Counted from the stretch's first letter, positions 35,515 through 46,554 are shown. The stretch: DNA of 64,000 nt from Frischella japonica (GCF_014489845.1 NZ_JABURY010000015.1:1-64000); one strand, 5' to 3'. Notes: generated from the sequence alone by a model not told the origin. Numbers and translations are program-made.

Positions 35515-37653
35515 TTATTGTTGAGTAGCTTGAATTGCAGTTAATGCAATGGTATAAACAATATCATCAACCAATGCACCACGTGATAAATCGTTTACAG
35601 GTTTACGCATACCTTGTAACATTGGACCAATTGAAACCAGATCAGCAGAACGTTGTACCGCTTTATAAGTGGTATTACCGGTATTTAAATCAGGGAAAAT
35701 AAATACCGTTGCTTGACCCGCAACAAGGGAATTAGGTGCTTTAGATTTAGCTACATCAGGCATTACTGCCGCATCATATTGTAATGGACCATCAATTAAT
35801 AAATCTGGACGTTTTTCTTTCGCGATGCGTGTTGCTTCTTTCACTTTCTCAACATCCGCGCCTTGTCCCGAATTACCGGTTGAGTAGGAAATCATTGCAA
35901 CTTTTGGTTCGATACCAAAGGCAATCGCAGTATCCGCTGACTGAATTGCAATTTCAGCCAATTCTTGCGCATTTGGATCTGGATTAATTGCACAGTCACC
36001 ATAAATATATACCTGCTCAGGCATTAACATAAAGAAAACAGAAGACACCAATGAACTACCTGGTGCAGTCTTGATTAATTGTAAAGGTGGACGAATAGTA
36101 TTTGCTGTCGTGTGTACCGCACCTGATACTAATCCATCCACTTCATTTGCTTCAAGCATCATAGTACCAAGTACGACATTATCAGCAAGTTGTTCACGCG
36201 CTAAAATTTCGGTCATACCTTTATTTTTACGTAATTCAACTAAACGCGGAACATAATTTTCACGAATCGCCTCTGGATCCATTATTTCAATACCCGCCCC
36301 TAACGTTACGCCTTGCGTAGCGGCAACGCGTTTTACTTCATCTGGATTACCAAGTAATACACATTTAGCAATACCGCGCTCAGCACAGATAACAGCGGCT
36401 TTTATTGTTCTAGGTTCATCACCTTCTGGTAATACAATTGTTTTACCCGCTTTACGAGCAAATTCTGTTAATTGGTAACGGAATGCTGGTGGTGACATAC
36501 GTACAATGCCATCTACCATTTCAGTTTTTAATGATTTAATCCAGTCACCATCAATATGATCAGCTACAAAATTTTGTGTGTTATCTAAACGTTCTTTATC
36601 ATCGACTGGAATTTCTAGATTAAAACGTTGTAGACTTATCGAGGTTTGGAATGTATTGGTGTCAACACTAAAAACAGGTAATCCAGTTTCAAATGCCGGT
36701 TGGCAAAGTTTAGCTACATTCTCATCTATTTCATACCCACCCGTTAATAAAACACCGCCAATTTCAACACCGTTCATCACCGCTAAAGAGATGGTCGCTA
36801 AGATATCAGCACGGTCTGCTGACGTTACAAGTAATGCATTTGGACGTAAGTGAGAAATAATGTTTGGCACACTACGTGAACAGAAAGAAACGTGTTTGAT
36901 ACGACGTTGTTTAATACCACCTTCATTAATGATTTTAGCTGCAAGATGATTGGCCATATCTACAGCGCGACATGCCGTTAAATCGATATTCCAGGGAATA
37001 CAACCTAATACCGGTAATGGGCTATGTTGGCGTAAATCATCGATAGTGATTTTTTTTCCATCAAATTTTGGTGTATGATAAATATCAGAAACATCTGGAC
37101 GCGCTAAAGTTTGTGCGTCAATCGGCGCGTTAACTTTATTGATGATCACACCAGTAATTTTCTCATTTTTGATACCACCAAAGTTAGATCGTGCTATTTC
37201 AACACGTTCTTTCAGTTGCTCCGGCGTATCACTGCCCATAGACATAACAAAAATAATTTCCGCACCTAAAGTTTTCGCAACATTGTAATTAAGTTCATTT
37301 GCAAACGGATAATTAGCTGTTGGAACAATTCCCTCTACTAAAACTACATCTGATTGTTTATTGTTTTCAGCATAAAGGGCTATGATTTCTTCCATTAATA
37401 CATCTTGCTGATTTAAACCTAATAATTTTTCCACATGACTCATTTTCAGTGGTTTATTTGTTGGGATTGATGTATTACTTTGAATCAATGTCGTTGTTTG
37501 ATCAGGACGATCACCATCTAAAGCAGGTTGTGCGACTGGTTTAAATAAACTGATATTGACACCTTGACGTTCCATTGAACGAATAACGCCTAAGCTAACG
37601 CCAGTTAAACCGACATTTGCACCAGTTGGGATTAACATAATGGTACGAGCCAC
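35515..37653 (-). CDS. pta: Phosphate acetyltransferase
   Basis: 712 residues from a GTG at 37653, which has AAGGAG seven bases upstream; this matches the usual start ([20 protein letters not shown]) and length (about 714 in E. coli). An in-frame TTG at 37692 lies inside a terminator stem and is rejected. It interconverts acetyl-CoA and acetyl phosphate. Domain order is the enteric long form: an N-terminal BioD-like/DRTGG region, then the catalytic PTA domain from about residue 385 ([65 protein letters not shown]). Second gene of the ackA-pta operon, separated by a hairpin. Confidence 0.96.
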   Translation of the reverse strand: MARTIMLIPTGANVGLTGVSLGVIRSMERQGVNISLFKPVAQPALDGDRPDQTTTLIQSNTSIPTNKPLKMSHVEKLLGLNQQDVLMEEIIALYAENNKQSDVVLVEGIVPTANYPFANELNYNVAKTLGAEIIFVMSMGSDTPEQLKERVEIARSNFGGIKNEKITGVIINKVNAPIDAQTLARPDVSDIYHTPKFDGKKITIDDLRQHSPLPVLGCIPWNIDLTACRAVDMANHLAAKIINEGGIKQRRIKHVSFCSRSVPNIISHLRPNALLVTSADRADILATISLAVMNGVEIGGVLLTGGYEIDENVAKLCQPAFETGLPVFSVDTNTFQTSISLQRFNLEIPVDDKERLDNTQNFVADHIDGDWIKSLKTEMVDGIVRMSPPAFRYQLTEFARKAGKTIVLPEGDEPRTIKAAVICAERGIAKCVLLGNPDEVKRVAATQGVTLGAGIEIMDPEAIRENYVPRLVELRKNKGMTEILAREQLADNVVLGTMMLEANEVDGLVSGAVHTTANTIRPPLQLIKTAPGSSLVSSVFFMLMPEQVYIYGDCAINPDPNAQELAEIAIQSADTAIAFGIEPKVAMISYSTGNSGQGADVEKVKEATRIAKEKRPDLLIDGPLQYDAAVMPDVAKSKAPNSLVAGQATVFIFPDLNTGNTTYKAVQRSADLVSIGPMLQGMRKPVNDLSRGALVDDIVYTIALTAIQATQQ

Positions 37654-37682
37654 TTTTGTACTCCTTTTCTTTGAATCTAAAA

Positions 37683-37702
37683 AAACCGCCAAATTTGGCG
37701 GT
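37683..37702 (-). terminator. Intercistronic hairpin with U-tract between ackA and pta
   Basis: On the minus strand ACCGCC-AAATTT-GGCGGT is followed by TTTTTTT. It lies about ten bases after the ackA stop and 31 bases before the pta GTG. It has all the features of an intrinsic terminator, so it may reduce pta relative to ackA or act as an mRNA-processing barrier. Confidence 0.7.
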
Positions 37703-37711
37703 CAATTATTA

Positions 37712-38914
37712 TTATGCTGTTAAACGGGCAGCATCTTGAGCAATAACTAATTCTTCATTAGTTGGAATCACCATCGCAATGGCTGAACCATCTTTAGTAA
37801 TCGTTCCGCCTTTGCCAAATCGAGCAGCAAGGTTACGCTCTTGATCAAGTTCAAAGCCAAGTAGCCCTAATTTTTGAAGTGCCATACGACGAACTTCTTC
37901 AGCATTTTCACCGATACCACCAGTAAATACAATAGCATCCAAACGACCATCTAATAACATAGCATAACCACCAATGTATTTAACTAATCGATGGACAAAT
38001 ACATCTAAAGCATTTTTTGCATTCTCATCTGTGTCATAATTTTCAGTCACATAACGACAATCACTGCTAACACCAGTTAAACCGAGTAACCCTGATTTTT
38101 TGTTTAATAGGTCATTAATCTCTGCAACAGACATTTTCAAATTGTCATGTAGGAAAAACATGATTGCAGGATCGATATCACCACTGCGAGTTCCCATGAC
38201 TAAGCCTTCTAATGGTGTTAATCCCATTGAAGTTTCAACACATTTACCATTTTTTACAGCAGAGATTGAAGCACCATTACCCAAATGGCAAGTGATCACA
38301 TTAGTCTCTTCAACAGGTTTATTTAATAATTTCGCTGCTTGTTGGCTGACATAAAAATGACTAGTACCATGTGCACCATAACGACGAATACCATATTTCG
38401 TATAAAGTTCATTAGGAATGGCATATAAATAGGCCTCTTTAGGCATTGTGGTATGAAACGCTGTATCGAACACAGCAACATTTTTTGTTTTTAAATGTGG
38501 AAATGCTTTAAACGCTTCTTCAATACCGATAAGATGGGCTGGATTATGTAATGGAGCAAATGCCGCTGCTTCTTTGATGCCAGCTAGCACGCTATCATCA
38601 ATAACTACTGATTGTGTATATTTCTCACCGCCGTGGACGATGCGGTGACCAATTGCGCTTATATTAGCTAATAATTCAGGTTTTTTAGAAAAAATATTAT
38701 CTACCAAAAATTTAATTGCCTGACTATGAGCTGCACCAGCACCTAATGAAGCTTCACCTTTTTCACCGTCTAATTTCCATTTGATGCGTGCATCTGGAAG
38801 ATTAAAACATTCAGCTAAACCAGAAATATACTCATCACCATTTTTTGGATCAATAATAGCAAACTTTAAGGAAGAACTACCACAGTTCAAAACGAGAACA
38901 AGATTACTCGACAT
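37712..38914 (-). CDS. ackA: Acetate kinase
   Basis: 400 residues. Makes ATP and acetate from acetyl phosphate, with Pta, in mixed-acid fermentation. Seen: the N-terminal phosphate loop [15 protein letters not shown], the acetokinase signatures [13 protein letters not shown] and [33 protein letters not shown], and the C-terminal [12 protein letters not shown]. Start [10 protein letters not shown] aligns with homologues. First gene of ackA-pta; the divergent yfbV lies 203 bases away, so promoters of both lie in 38915-39117. Confidence 0.97.
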   Translation of the reverse strand: MSSNLVLVLNCGSSSLKFAIIDPKNGDEYISGLAECFNLPDARIKWKLDGEKGEASLGAGAAHSQAIKFLVDNIFSKKPELLANISAIGHRIVHGGEKYTQSVVIDDSVLAGIKEAAAFAPLHNPAHLIGIEEAFKAFPHLKTKNVAVFDTAFHTTMPKEAYLYAIPNELYTKYGIRRYGAHGTSHFYVSQQAAKLLNKPVEETNVITCHLGNGASISAVKNGKCVETSMGLTPLEGLVMGTRSGDIDPAIMFFLHDNLKMSVAEINDLLNKKSGLLGLTGVSSDCRYVTENYDTDENAKNALDVFVHRLVKYIGGYAMLLDGRLDAIVFTGGIGENAEEVRRMALQKLGLLGFELDQERNLAARFGKGGTITKDGSAIAMVIPTNEELVIAQDAARLTA

Positions 38915-39117
38915 AATAAATCCTTTTTTTAAAATAAAACAACACCGCCAGCATGATTGCTGTTGGTTGAACTTATTTAAAATGAAAATATATAAAAATT
39001 AATCGTAAAGATTAATATGACTTAGGAACTCTATTTAAGACCCTTTTTTTGTATTAAAATAAAGGCTAGATAAAATTCCCAATATTAATACTTATATTTT
39101 AAGACAATAAATAGCTA

Positions 39118-39585
39118 ATGTCGAGGAATCCTCTTGTAATGAATTTATTAAAACTGTTTAAGATTGGTCGAAAATATATTTCAATTTGCCCAACACAATT
39201 AACGCTAGCATCTACCTTTCCCGAAATTAAAATTATTAATTATATTAAATCGGCCAGTAAATATTTACCGCCATTTATTGTGGCATTGATAGTATGGCAA
39301 TACTATATGAACATTGAGCTGGCCATTACTATCCTTACGACAATTTTTGCTTTAAGTCTTCCTTTGCAAGGCATAATTTGGCTAGGTAAACGCGCAACTT
39401 CGCCTTTGCCCCTTAGCTTATTAGATCATTATAATCATATTCAAAAATGTTTAATTGCTAAACAAATTATCGGGGCAAAAGCAATAAAAACAGTTAATAT
39501 AAACTTTATGGATTTTATGCAATTAATGAATCTTGCTAATAGGCATCTTTCTGAAGATAGTGATTCCAATTACTTTACTCACTAA
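39118..39585 (+). CDS. yfbV: YfbV/UPF0208 family inner-membrane protein
   Basis: 155 residues with two membrane helices (YLPPFIVALIVWQYYMNIEL and AITILTTIFALSLPLQGIIW) and the conserved LQGIIWLGKRATSPLP turn. YfbV in enterics is encoded next to ackA, as here, and has been linked to confining the Ter macrodomain; the molecular role is unclear. A start at ATG 39139 (MNLLKLFKIGRKY) is equally possible, since GAGGA precedes it while 39118 has no clear ribosome site. Confidence 0.85.
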   Translation: MSRNPLVMNLLKLFKIGRKYISICPTQLTLASTFPEIKIINYIKSASKYLPPFIVALIVWQYYMNIELAITILTTIFALSLPLQGIIWLGKRATSPLPLSLLDHYNHIQKCLIAKQIIGAKAIKTVNINFMDFMQLMNLANRHLSEDSDSNYFTH

Positions 39586-39598
39586 TAAGTCAACAATT

Positions 39599-40126
39599 AT
39601 GAATAATCAAACTAAATTATTATTACAAAAACTTCAGCAAACAATTGATCAATTAGAGAATTCGATAGAACCTTATCAACAGCTAATACTTAATAGCCCT
39701 TGCTTTGATATATCACTATTTAAACGGGCGCCGGCTAAGGCGGGTTACAACTTTTATTTTCTTGAAATTAAGCATAATTATCAAAAATTAGAGGAATTGG
39801 TTGAAAAGAATAATCATGGTCAATATTTTGCTGCAATTGAATATTTAACTGAACATTTATGTTATCAAATTGAGGCATTAAATCGAGAACTCGCAAATAT
39901 TCAACCTGAGGACAGAACAAATAGCCAATTACCTACGCAATCACTTTATGATAAATATAATATACATCTGGATTACTTACGCCGCTTACAAGCCATGAAA
40001 TACGAATTACAACAATTCGATAAGTCTAATCCTACTCTAATACAGAAAATGACTGTGCTTGATCAGCGGATTGCGCGCTGTCAATATGCACTGATGAAAC
40101 TTGAAGAACAAATTGACTCGCTATAA
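39599..40126 (+). CDS. priC: Primosomal replication protein PriC
   Basis: 175 residues from ATG 39599. Restarts stalled forks by loading DnaB at gapped structures. Seen: the helical N-terminus with LLLQKLQQTIDQLENSIEPY, the conserved SPCFDISLFKRAPAKAGYNF stretch, and a C-terminal helical pair (HLDYLRRLQAMKYELQQF, QRIARCQYALMKLEEQIDSL). An upstream in-frame start at 39533 would overlap yfbV and is not supported by homology. It follows yfbV by 13 bases, probably co-transcribed. Confidence 0.88.
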   Translation: MNNQTKLLLQKLQQTIDQLENSIEPYQQLILNSPCFDISLFKRAPAKAGYNFYFLEIKHNYQKLEELVEKNNHGQYFAAIEYLTEHLCYQIEALNRELANIQPEDRTNSQLPTQSLYDKYNIHLDYLRRLQAMKYELQQFDKSNPTLIQKMTVLDQRIARCQYALMKLEEQIDSL

Positions 40127-41004
40127 CATAGTATTCATTTATCCTCCTCACTATTCACTAACAATTTACTATAAAACTCATAAATATAACCATTTATAAG
40201 TATCCTAAAATATGGTTATTTGGCTGGTATATGGACAATTATTTAGTAAAACTGTCATCAGTTAATTTAAGTTTTAGCTTAATATAAACTATTATATTTG
40301 TATTTTTACAATTGCGTTTTTAACAATACAAAATTATCGAATTTCATACTAATCATCACTTTATGACTTTTGCGTGGTTGGTTTCTCTTCAATACTATTT
40401 GAAAAAAAATTCATGAAGATATGACATAAAATATTTAGTTTACCGCCAACGTTAAGTTTATAGAAATATATTTTGGCTTATTCATTATGATTAAATATGG
40501 ATGTTTTTACAGCACAAATATATTTATTTTTATCAGAATAGTTATTAACTGCTTATGCAAAGTAATATGAACCATAAAATATAAAATTATGGTTTCAATT
40601 TAATTTATGAAAGATATCACCTCATATATCGTTTGTATTTATGCATCGTCAACCAAAGAACCAGCGTTTTTTGAAAAACTCCCTAAAGCAATAGGAAAAC
40701 GCTATAAGACTACAAAAATTATAGCCAAATCTGATTCTAGTTTTAATTATTTAAAACAGTATTAAAATGTTCAATTCGTCAAATTATGCAATGAAATTAA
40801 AAAAACAATGAAAAATAATATTATCAACTAATTATTCAGATAAAATTTTCAAAATAAGCTGAATTGTTTCCACTTAGATCTAAAGCGAATATTGTTATAA
40901 TAATTAATTACTATATTCTTTTTTAGAAGCTCATATAATAACAATAATTTGTTCGTTAACATCATTTAGTACTATTTTTTAAAATGATAAACAAGGATTC
41001 TAAC
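40127..41004. other. Long intergenic region before cysK
   Basis: Mostly AT-rich without a convincing gene. A 52-codon frame at 40607-40765 on the plus strand (MKDITSYIVCIYASSTKEPA, FFEKLPKAIGKRYKTTK) is the only candidate; its composition looks protein-like but it lacks a clear ribosome site and could be a remnant. The cysK promoter should be within the last 150 bases. Confidence 0.45.
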
Positions 41005-41970
41005 ATGAGTAAAATATTTGATGATAATTCACAAACCATAGGTCATACACCACTCATTAGATTAAAACATTTCGGTCATGGCAATATTTTAGCCAAAATT
41101 GAATCACGTAATCCAAGTTTTAGTGTTAAATGTCGTATTGCTTCTAATATGATTTGGGATGCAGAAAAACGTGGCTTACTCACACCAGAAGTTGAATTAG
41201 TTGAACCTACCAGCGGTAATACTGGGATTGCACTCGCTGCTGTTGCTGCTGCACGGGGTTATAAACTAACCTTAACGATGCCGGAAAGCATGAGCATTGA
41301 AAGACGAAAGTTATTAAAAGCATTAGGTGCAAATTTAATTTTGACTGAAGCAGTAAAAGGTATGAAAGGTGCAATCGAAAAAGCTGAAGCCATTGTTGGA
41401 AGTGATCCCAAACATCATTTAATGTTACAGCAATTCAGTAATCCTTCAAATCCAGAAATTCATGAAAAAACGACTGGTCCTGAAATATGGCAAGATACTG
41501 ATGGTAACATTGATATTTTTATCGCTGGTATTGGAACCGGAGGAACGTTTACGGGGATTACACGTTACATAAAAAAAACGCAAGGTAAAAACATAACTGC
41601 TGTTGCTGTTGAACCTCTCAGCTCACCTGTTATTTCTCAGGCGTTAGCTGGCCAACCTTTACAACCAGGACCACATAAAATTCAAGGTATTGGCGCGGGA
41701 TTTATCCCTGATAATCTGGATTTGACGCTTATCGATGTTGTTGAAAAAGTCTCTAATGAAGATGCAATAGAAACGGCGAGACAAATCATGGATAAAGAAG
41801 GTATATTAGCAGGCATTTCTTCAGGAGCTGCAGTATTTGCGGCAGACAAAATAGCTAAATTACCTGAAAATAAAGATAAAATCATCGTGGTTATTTTACC
41901 TTCATCAGGCGAACGTTACTTAAGTACCGATTTATTTAATGGGATTTTTACAGAAAAAGAGTTAGGTTAA
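41005..41970 (+). CDS. cysK: Cysteine synthase A (O-acetylserine sulfhydrylase)
   Basis: 321 residues from ATG 41005 ([20 protein letters not shown]), the usual CysK start; an ATG seven codons earlier is not needed. It joins sulfide to O-acetylserine using PLP. The PLP lysine is Lys42 in SFSVKCR. Also seen: [42 protein letters not shown] for the PLP phosphate, and [10 protein letters not shown]. The NPSFSVK and [12 protein letters not shown] features and the length separate CysK from CysM. Single-gene unit. Confidence 0.96.
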   Translation: MSKIFDDNSQTIGHTPLIRLKHFGHGNILAKIESRNPSFSVKCRIASNMIWDAEKRGLLTPEVELVEPTSGNTGIALAAVAAARGYKLTLTMPESMSIERRKLLKALGANLILTEAVKGMKGAIEKAEAIVGSDPKHHLMLQQFSNPSNPEIHEKTTGPEIWQDTDGNIDIFIAGIGTGGTFTGITRYIKKTQGKNITAVAVEPLSSPVISQALAGQPLQPGPHKIQGIGAGFIPDNLDLTLIDVVEKVSNEDAIETARQIMDKEGILAGISSGAAVFAADKIAKLPENKDKIIVVILPSSGERYLSTDLFNGIFTEKELG

Positions 41971-42082
41971 TCCTAAAATTTGTTTAAAATATAATAGCTT
42001 TACAATAAACATCTTGATTTATGTAAAAAAAATAGCATAATTTATATGCCATTTCGCGTAAATTAATCTAAGGAAATTCAAC

Positions 42083-42499
42083 ATGCTTGTTACTTGTATT
42101 ATTTTAATTATTTTAGGTATTGCAGCTGCACCTTCGATAGTTTTATCTAAAAAACCGAATGCCAAAGATATATTAGATAAATTAGTCCCTTATCAAGGTT
42201 GGTTAGGTGTTATTGTTTGTGTAATTGGTATTTGGAGTGCAATTGGCGGAATTTTAGGTATTCAATATCTTCACATTGCTCCGTTTTATTGGTTAGCGGG
42301 TATGGCGGTTTCCCTTGTTGAAGTCCTTTTAGGATTTATTATGGGGTTTGGCTTAATAAATAAATACGTTTTATCTCGTAATTCAGCTTCCGAAGAAAAA
42401 GGTCGTCAATTACTGGAAAATCTTCTACCAATGCAAGAAAAACTAGGTATTGCGGCTATTATTATTGGTATCGTAGCATTAATTATCACGTTTATCTAA
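42083..42499 (+). CDS. Conserved four-helix membrane protein
   Basis: 138 residues with membrane helices at about 2-21, 42-64, 72-95 and 119-137 and a short cytoplasmic loop (RNSASEEKGRQLLENLLPMQ). The repeated phrases KLVPYQGWLGVIVCVIGIW and NLLPMQEKLGIAAIIIGIV suggest an internal duplication of two helices each. It follows cysK by 112 bases. Function unknown. Confidence 0.75.
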   Translation: MLVTCIILIILGIAAAPSIVLSKKPNAKDILDKLVPYQGWLGVIVCVIGIWSAIGGILGIQYLHIAPFYWLAGMAVSLVEVLLGFIMGFGLINKYVLSRNSASEEKGRQLLENLLPMQEKLGIAAIIIGIVALIITFI

Positions 42500-42540
42500 A
42501 ACAGTAATGGTAAATTTTTTGATTAACTGTGTTAACGCAG

Positions 42541-43488
42541 TTAATCAAAATTTTGCATACCATATTCCTTTCCTGTTTGCATAATAGAAATAATTTGTTT
42601 AATTTTACCTTCTCGTATCAAATTACTCACCGCTGGAATATTTACTAAAATTTCAAATTTTGCTTTGCGTCCTAATTTTTCATCACTAACAAGTTTCTGT
42701 GAAATAACAGCTTGCATTGTATGTGCCAATTGTGAACAAATATATTGTTTTGACGTATCGGGAAATAGATCAATCACTCGGTTAAGAGTAGCAACGGCTG
42801 AATGAGTATGTAAAGTTGCAAAAACAATATGCCCTGTCTCTGCGGCTTGTAAAGCTGCACTAACCGTTTCGCGATCGCGTAATTCACCAATCACAATAAT
42901 ATCGGGATCTTGCCGTAACATGGCTAATAATCCTTCACGATAACTAGCACAATGTAATCCAACCTGACGTTGTTGTATCAATGATAATTGATTTTGATAA
43001 AGAAATTCTATGGGATCTTCTAGCGTAATGATATGTTTCGCTTGTTGTTGATTTATCTGATTAATCATTGCAGTCAATGTAGTTGATTTACCGCTGCCGG
43101 TAGCGCCACTGATTAAAATAAGTCCTTGCTGCCTTTGGATTAATTGCTTAAATATTTCTGGTGCATTAATCTGTTCAAAAGTCGCGATATTGGCACGAAT
43201 ATGGCGAAATGATGCTGAAATTCCTCGATTTTGATAGAATATATTGCCACGAAAACGGCAATTTTCATTAATCTGTAAGGCAAAATCAAGCTGTTTATTT
43301 TGCTGCAAGTTTAGTAATTGAGCAGCATCTAAAATAGAAAATAATTTATGTTCAAGTTGTTGGTGTGTTAATGGTGGCGCATTCAATCGACTTAACTGAC
43401 CATTTTGTCGGATTATTATTTTTTCATTACTTGCAAGATGCACATCCGAGGCATTTTGAGTTAAACTTAAAGTTAATATTGATTCCAT
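42541..43488 (-). CDS. yggR: PilT-family ATPase, YggR type
   Basis: 315 residues. Walker A ISGATGSGKSTTLTAMI at about residue 120-136, the Asp box (HIITLEDPIEFLYQN), Walker B RQDPDIIVIGELRDRETVSA, and the His box ATLHTHSAVATLNRVIDLFP. The PilT hallmark A-I-R-x-L-I-R-E-x-K appears as PAVSNLIREGKIKQIISIMQ. Type IV pilus retraction motors have this layout. No pilus genes are nearby, and the divergent position next to yggS-yggT matches E. coli yggR, whose role is unclear. Confidence 0.85.
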   Translation of the reverse strand: MESILTLSLTQNASDVHLASNEKIIIRQNGQLSRLNAPPLTHQQLEHKLFSILDAAQLLNLQQNKQLDFALQINENCRFRGNIFYQNRGISASFRHIRANIATFEQINAPEIFKQLIQRQQGLILISGATGSGKSTTLTAMINQINQQQAKHIITLEDPIEFLYQNQLSLIQQRQVGLHCASYREGLLAMLRQDPDIIVIGELRDRETVSAALQAAETGHIVFATLHTHSAVATLNRVIDLFPDTSKQYICSQLAHTMQAVISQKLVSDEKLGRKAKFEILVNIPAVSNLIREGKIKQIISIMQTGKEYGMQNFD

Positions 43489-43510
43489 ACTTAAATTGAC
43501 AAAAGTTAAT

Positions 43511-44221
43511 ATGACGATTAAAGAAAATATACATCAGATAAAGCAACGTATTACCGCGATTGCACAACAATGCGAGCGTGATCCTAAACAAATTCAATTA
43601 ATTGCTGTAAGTAAAACTAAACCTATTTCAGCCATAAAAGAAGCCATTGAAGCAGGTCAGCGATTATTTGGCGAAAACTATGTTCAAGAAGGCATAGCAA
43701 AAATTGAATATTTTCAAAAAAATCATACTAATCTTGATCTAGAATGGCATTTTATTGGTCCGTTACAATCGAATAAAAGCAAATTAGTAGCCGAAAATTT
43801 TTCTTGGGTACATACCATTGAGCGAGATAAAATTGCTAAGCGGCTTAATGAACAACGACCTAATCATTTACCAGCAATGAATGTCTTAATACAAATTAAT
43901 ATTAGTAATGAAGTAAGTAAATCAGGGATCGCACCTGATGAAATGTTCAATTTGGCTAAAATCATTCAGGAACTGCCTAATTTAAAACTACGCGGACTGA
44001 TGGCTATTCCAGCCGAGACAACTGATTTACAACAACAAATTGTGACATTTAAACGAATGTATGATTTATATATACAACTACAAAATCGATATGAAAATAT
44101 TGATACTTTATCTATGGGTATGACACATGATATGCAAGCTGCCATTACTGCTGGTAGTACAATGGTAAGAATTGGTACCGCCATCTTTGGTGCCAGAGAA
44201 TACAAGTCTGCGATTATATGA
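43511..44221 (+). CDS. yggS: PLP homeostasis protein, YggS/PROSC family
   Basis: 236 residues from ATG 43511; a TTG start at 43496 is in frame but close to the divergent yggR start and not needed. Single-domain PLP-binding TIM barrel with the PLP lysine in LIAVSKTKP (Lys35), FGENYVQEGIAKI, EWHFIGPLQSNK, MSMGMTHD-like LSMGMTHDMQAAI and VRIGTAIFGAREY. No enzymatic reaction; it buffers PLP and affects amino and keto acid metabolism. Followed 34 bases later by yggT. Confidence 0.93.
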   Translation: MTIKENIHQIKQRITAIAQQCERDPKQIQLIAVSKTKPISAIKEAIEAGQRLFGENYVQEGIAKIEYFQKNHTNLDLEWHFIGPLQSNKSKLVAENFSWVHTIERDKIAKRLNEQRPNHLPAMNVLIQINISNEVSKSGIAPDEMFNLAKIIQELPNLKLRGLMAIPAETTDLQQQIVTFKRMYDLYIQLQNRYENIDTLSMGMTHDMQAAITAGSTMVRIGTAIFGAREYKSAII

Positions 44222-44255
44222 TATAATCTGTAAATTAATATAAAGGAGTTTTTTA

Positions 44256-44825
44256 ATGTCACCTTTGTTCTTTATGTTTAATACAGCTGCGACTTGTGCT
44301 GTATACTTATTTTTATTACGACCTTGGATGCAATATACTGGTGTAAATTATTACAACCCTTTTGCCCAAATTGTTGTAAAAATCACGCAGCCAGTTATTA
44401 GTCCACTAAGAAAAATATTTCCAGCCCTTGGAAAAATTGATACTGCATCATTTATTGTCTTATATATTATAGCTGTTATTAAGTTATTGATTATTTTTTA
44501 CTATAGGAAGTTGAATATATATATAGATTTTCAGTCTTGGCAATGTCTTATCTTTGCACCGTTAGTGATTATTTATAGTTTTGGTTATTCAATGTTCTGG
44601 TTTCTGTTAATTCGAGCTATTTTAAGTTGGGTAGGTCATGGTCAATCACAATTAGAAATAGTACTTTATCAACTTACTGAACCAGTTGTCTCACCGATTA
44701 GACGAATCATTCCACCGATTGGAAACATCGATATTTCTTTTATGATTTTTATGTTTGGCTTAACATTTGCCAATATCCTATTTAGTAATTTTTTTGGCAT
44801 ATGGTGGGAAATTCTATCACTATAA
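44256..44825 (+). CDS. yggT: YggT family membrane protein
   Basis: 189 residues with two YGGT repeats, each a membrane helix pair around the signature EPVxSPIRRIIPPxGxID: QPVISPLRKIFPALGKIDTA and EPVVSPIRRIIPPIGNIDIS. Four to five membrane helices. AAGGAG lies nine bases upstream of ATG. Linked to osmotic or division functions in various bacteria; exact role unknown. Co-transcribed with yggS, ending at a terminator. Confidence 0.9.
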   Translation: MSPLFFMFNTAATCAVYLFLLRPWMQYTGVNYYNPFAQIVVKITQPVISPLRKIFPALGKIDTASFIVLYIIAVIKLLIIFYYRKLNIYIDFQSWQCLIFAPLVIIYSFGYSMFWFLLIRAILSWVGHGQSQLEIVLYQLTEPVVSPIRRIIPPIGNIDISFMIFMFGLTFANILFSNFFGIWWEILSL

Positions 44826-44835
44826 TCTTATGAAG

Positions 44836-44862
44836 GCCCTTTTATAAAGGGCTAATCTTTCT
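44836..44862 (+). terminator. Terminator after yggT
   Basis: GCCCTTT-TAT-AAAGGGC followed by TAATCTTTCTTT, 11 bases after the yggT stop. The next 257 bases up to yicC hold nothing recognisable. Confidence 0.75.
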
Positions 44863-45119
44863 TTGTACTTATCAACTAAACTGCGTTGTGGCTAAGTATA
44901 TTTAAAAAGTAAAATTATAGGATAGTTAATCGCTGTTGAATATTAACATAATACAATCTCTTAAAATTCACTAACAAAAGGTAGGTATTAGTATTCATTA
45001 AGTCAAAAGTTATATTATCTTTTACTATCTAAAAAACCATAACTTTGTAGTAAAATGAGACCCATGTTATATAAACAATGGGTAATTCATATCTTAAATT
45101 ATAATAAGCGATAAAATAT

Positions 45120-45986
45120 TTATTCAATATTCTGGATCTGTTCGCGCATTTGTTCGATAAGTACTTTTAATTCAATCGCTGAAGCGGTAACATCCGCATT
45201 GATAGATTTAGAAGCAATTGTGTTCGATTCACGATTAAATTCCTGCATCATAAAATCCAGACGTCGCCCTATTGCTTCATTTTTCTTTAAAATATTAAAA
45301 GTTTCCTTTACATGAGTAGATAAACGATCCAATTCTTCAGCAACATCAATACGCTGCGCAATAAGAATCAGTTCTTGCTCAAGCCGGTTTGGATCAAGTT
45401 CAACATTGATTTCTTCCAATTTAGATTTAAGCTTATCCTTTTGCCATTGTAAAATCTGTGGCATCCATTGACGAATTTTATAAACTTCAAGGGTGATAGC
45501 TTCTAATCTTTGAATAATTAATGCTTTTAACGCTTTACCTTCACGTTCACGGACTTGAATAAAATCATCAATTGCCTTTTCTAACAACTGTAAAATTTCT
45601 TGTGATATTGTATCAAGATCTTGTTCTTTAGCTGACATAACACCTGGCCAACGTAATATATCAGTTACATTAATCTGGCCAGCTGGCGCTTGTTCTTTGA
45701 TCCAATTTGCCGCTTCAATTAATTGATTGGCTAAATCACGATTTAATATTAATTGCTGATGCTGATTTGCTAGATCTAATTCAAAATGTAAATTACATTC
45801 AACTTTACCGCGTGTTAAACGATTTCTTAATTTTTCACGGATAATCGGTTCTAATGAACGTAATTGTTCAGGTAATCGTATATAAGTTTCCAAATAACGT
45901 TGATTTACCGAACGTAGTTCCCAACAAGCTGTTCCCCAATGAGCATTTATTTCTTTTCTGGCATAAGCCGTCATACTTCTTAACAT
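45120..45986 (-). CDS. yicC: YicC family ribonuclease-like protein
   Basis: 288 residues. The N-terminal YicC_N domain starts MLRSMTAYARKE and continues WELRSVNQRYLETYIRLPEQ, LRNRLTRGKVECNLHF. The C-terminal DUF1732 ends with GRRLDFMMQEFNRESNTIAS, KSINADVTASAIELKVLIEQ and MREQIQNIE. YicC has been reported to act in RNA turnover in E. coli. It is divergent from rph-pyrE as in E. coli, here with yegP inserted between. Full length, start at the conserved MLRSMT. Confidence 0.93.
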   Translation of the reverse strand: MLRSMTAYARKEINAHWGTACWELRSVNQRYLETYIRLPEQLRSLEPIIREKLRNRLTRGKVECNLHFELDLANQHQQLILNRDLANQLIEAANWIKEQAPAGQINVTDILRWPGVMSAKEQDLDTISQEILQLLEKAIDDFIQVREREGKALKALIIQRLEAITLEVYKIRQWMPQILQWQKDKLKSKLEEINVELDPNRLEQELILIAQRIDVAEELDRLSTHVKETFNILKKNEAIGRRLDFMMQEFNRESNTIASKSINADVTASAIELKVLIEQMREQIQNIE

Positions 45987-46221
45987 ACATTATAATCCTA
46001 CTATATAAAAAATTTATCCATCATAGCATATTCTAAAAAATGAATTACAACTAATACTATTTATCATAATTGACTGCATTAATTTAATAAATCCAAGTTA
46101 TTATGATAATTTTTAATAATCCCATGTAGCAATATTAACGATAATCTGATATATATAAATTATTAAAAATTAATAATTTATATATTAAACTGACCATCAA
46201 TTATTTATTAAGGGGTGAAAA

Positions 46222-46554
46222 ATGAGTGGTAAATTCGAGATCTTTAAAAGTGAAAAAAATCATCAATTTTATTTTCGTCTTAAGGCACGTAACGGACAGA
46301 TTATTCTACAAAGTGAAGGTTATTCAACCAAAGCAAATTGTTTGGCAGGCATTGAATCTGTCAAAAAATATGCTAATGATGATAAGGCATATCATAAACA
46401 TGATTATCATTTTGATTTAAAATCGACAAAAAATGGCCGGATTATTGGTTCCAGTGAGAAATATAACAGCAATTCCGCAATCAATAATGGCATAGATTCA
46501 GTCAAGAAAAATGCGCCAACTGCACATATTGAAGATCTTAGTACTAAAGCATAA
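46222..46554 (+). CDS. yegP: YegP family protein (two DUF1508 repeats)
   Basis: 110 residues made of two tandem repeats of about 50: GKFEIFKSEKNHQFYFRLKA, RNGQIILQSEGYSTKANCLA and HDYHFDLKSTKNGRIIGSSE, KYNSNSAINNGIDSVKKNA. The UPF0339 fold is a small beta-beta-alpha duplication of unknown function. AAGGGGTG precedes the ATG. A terminator follows at about 46577-46600 (AGGTCCT...AGGACCT). The 200 bases to rph probably hold the rph promoter. Confidence 0.88.
   Translation: MSGKFEIFKSEKNHQFYFRLKARNGQIILQSEGYSTKANCLAGIESVKKYANDDKAYHKHDYHFDLKSTKNGRIIGSSEKYNSNSAINNGIDSVKKNAPTAHIEDLSTKA

Noticed and set aside
37654-37692. TTG start of pta at 37692
   Set aside because: It lies within the intercistronic hairpin; GTG 37653 has AAGGAG and matches the family N-terminus.
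40607-40765. 52-codon frame as a real gene
   Set aside because: No ribosome site, no recognised family and no neighbouring context; kept only as a remark in the intergenic entry.
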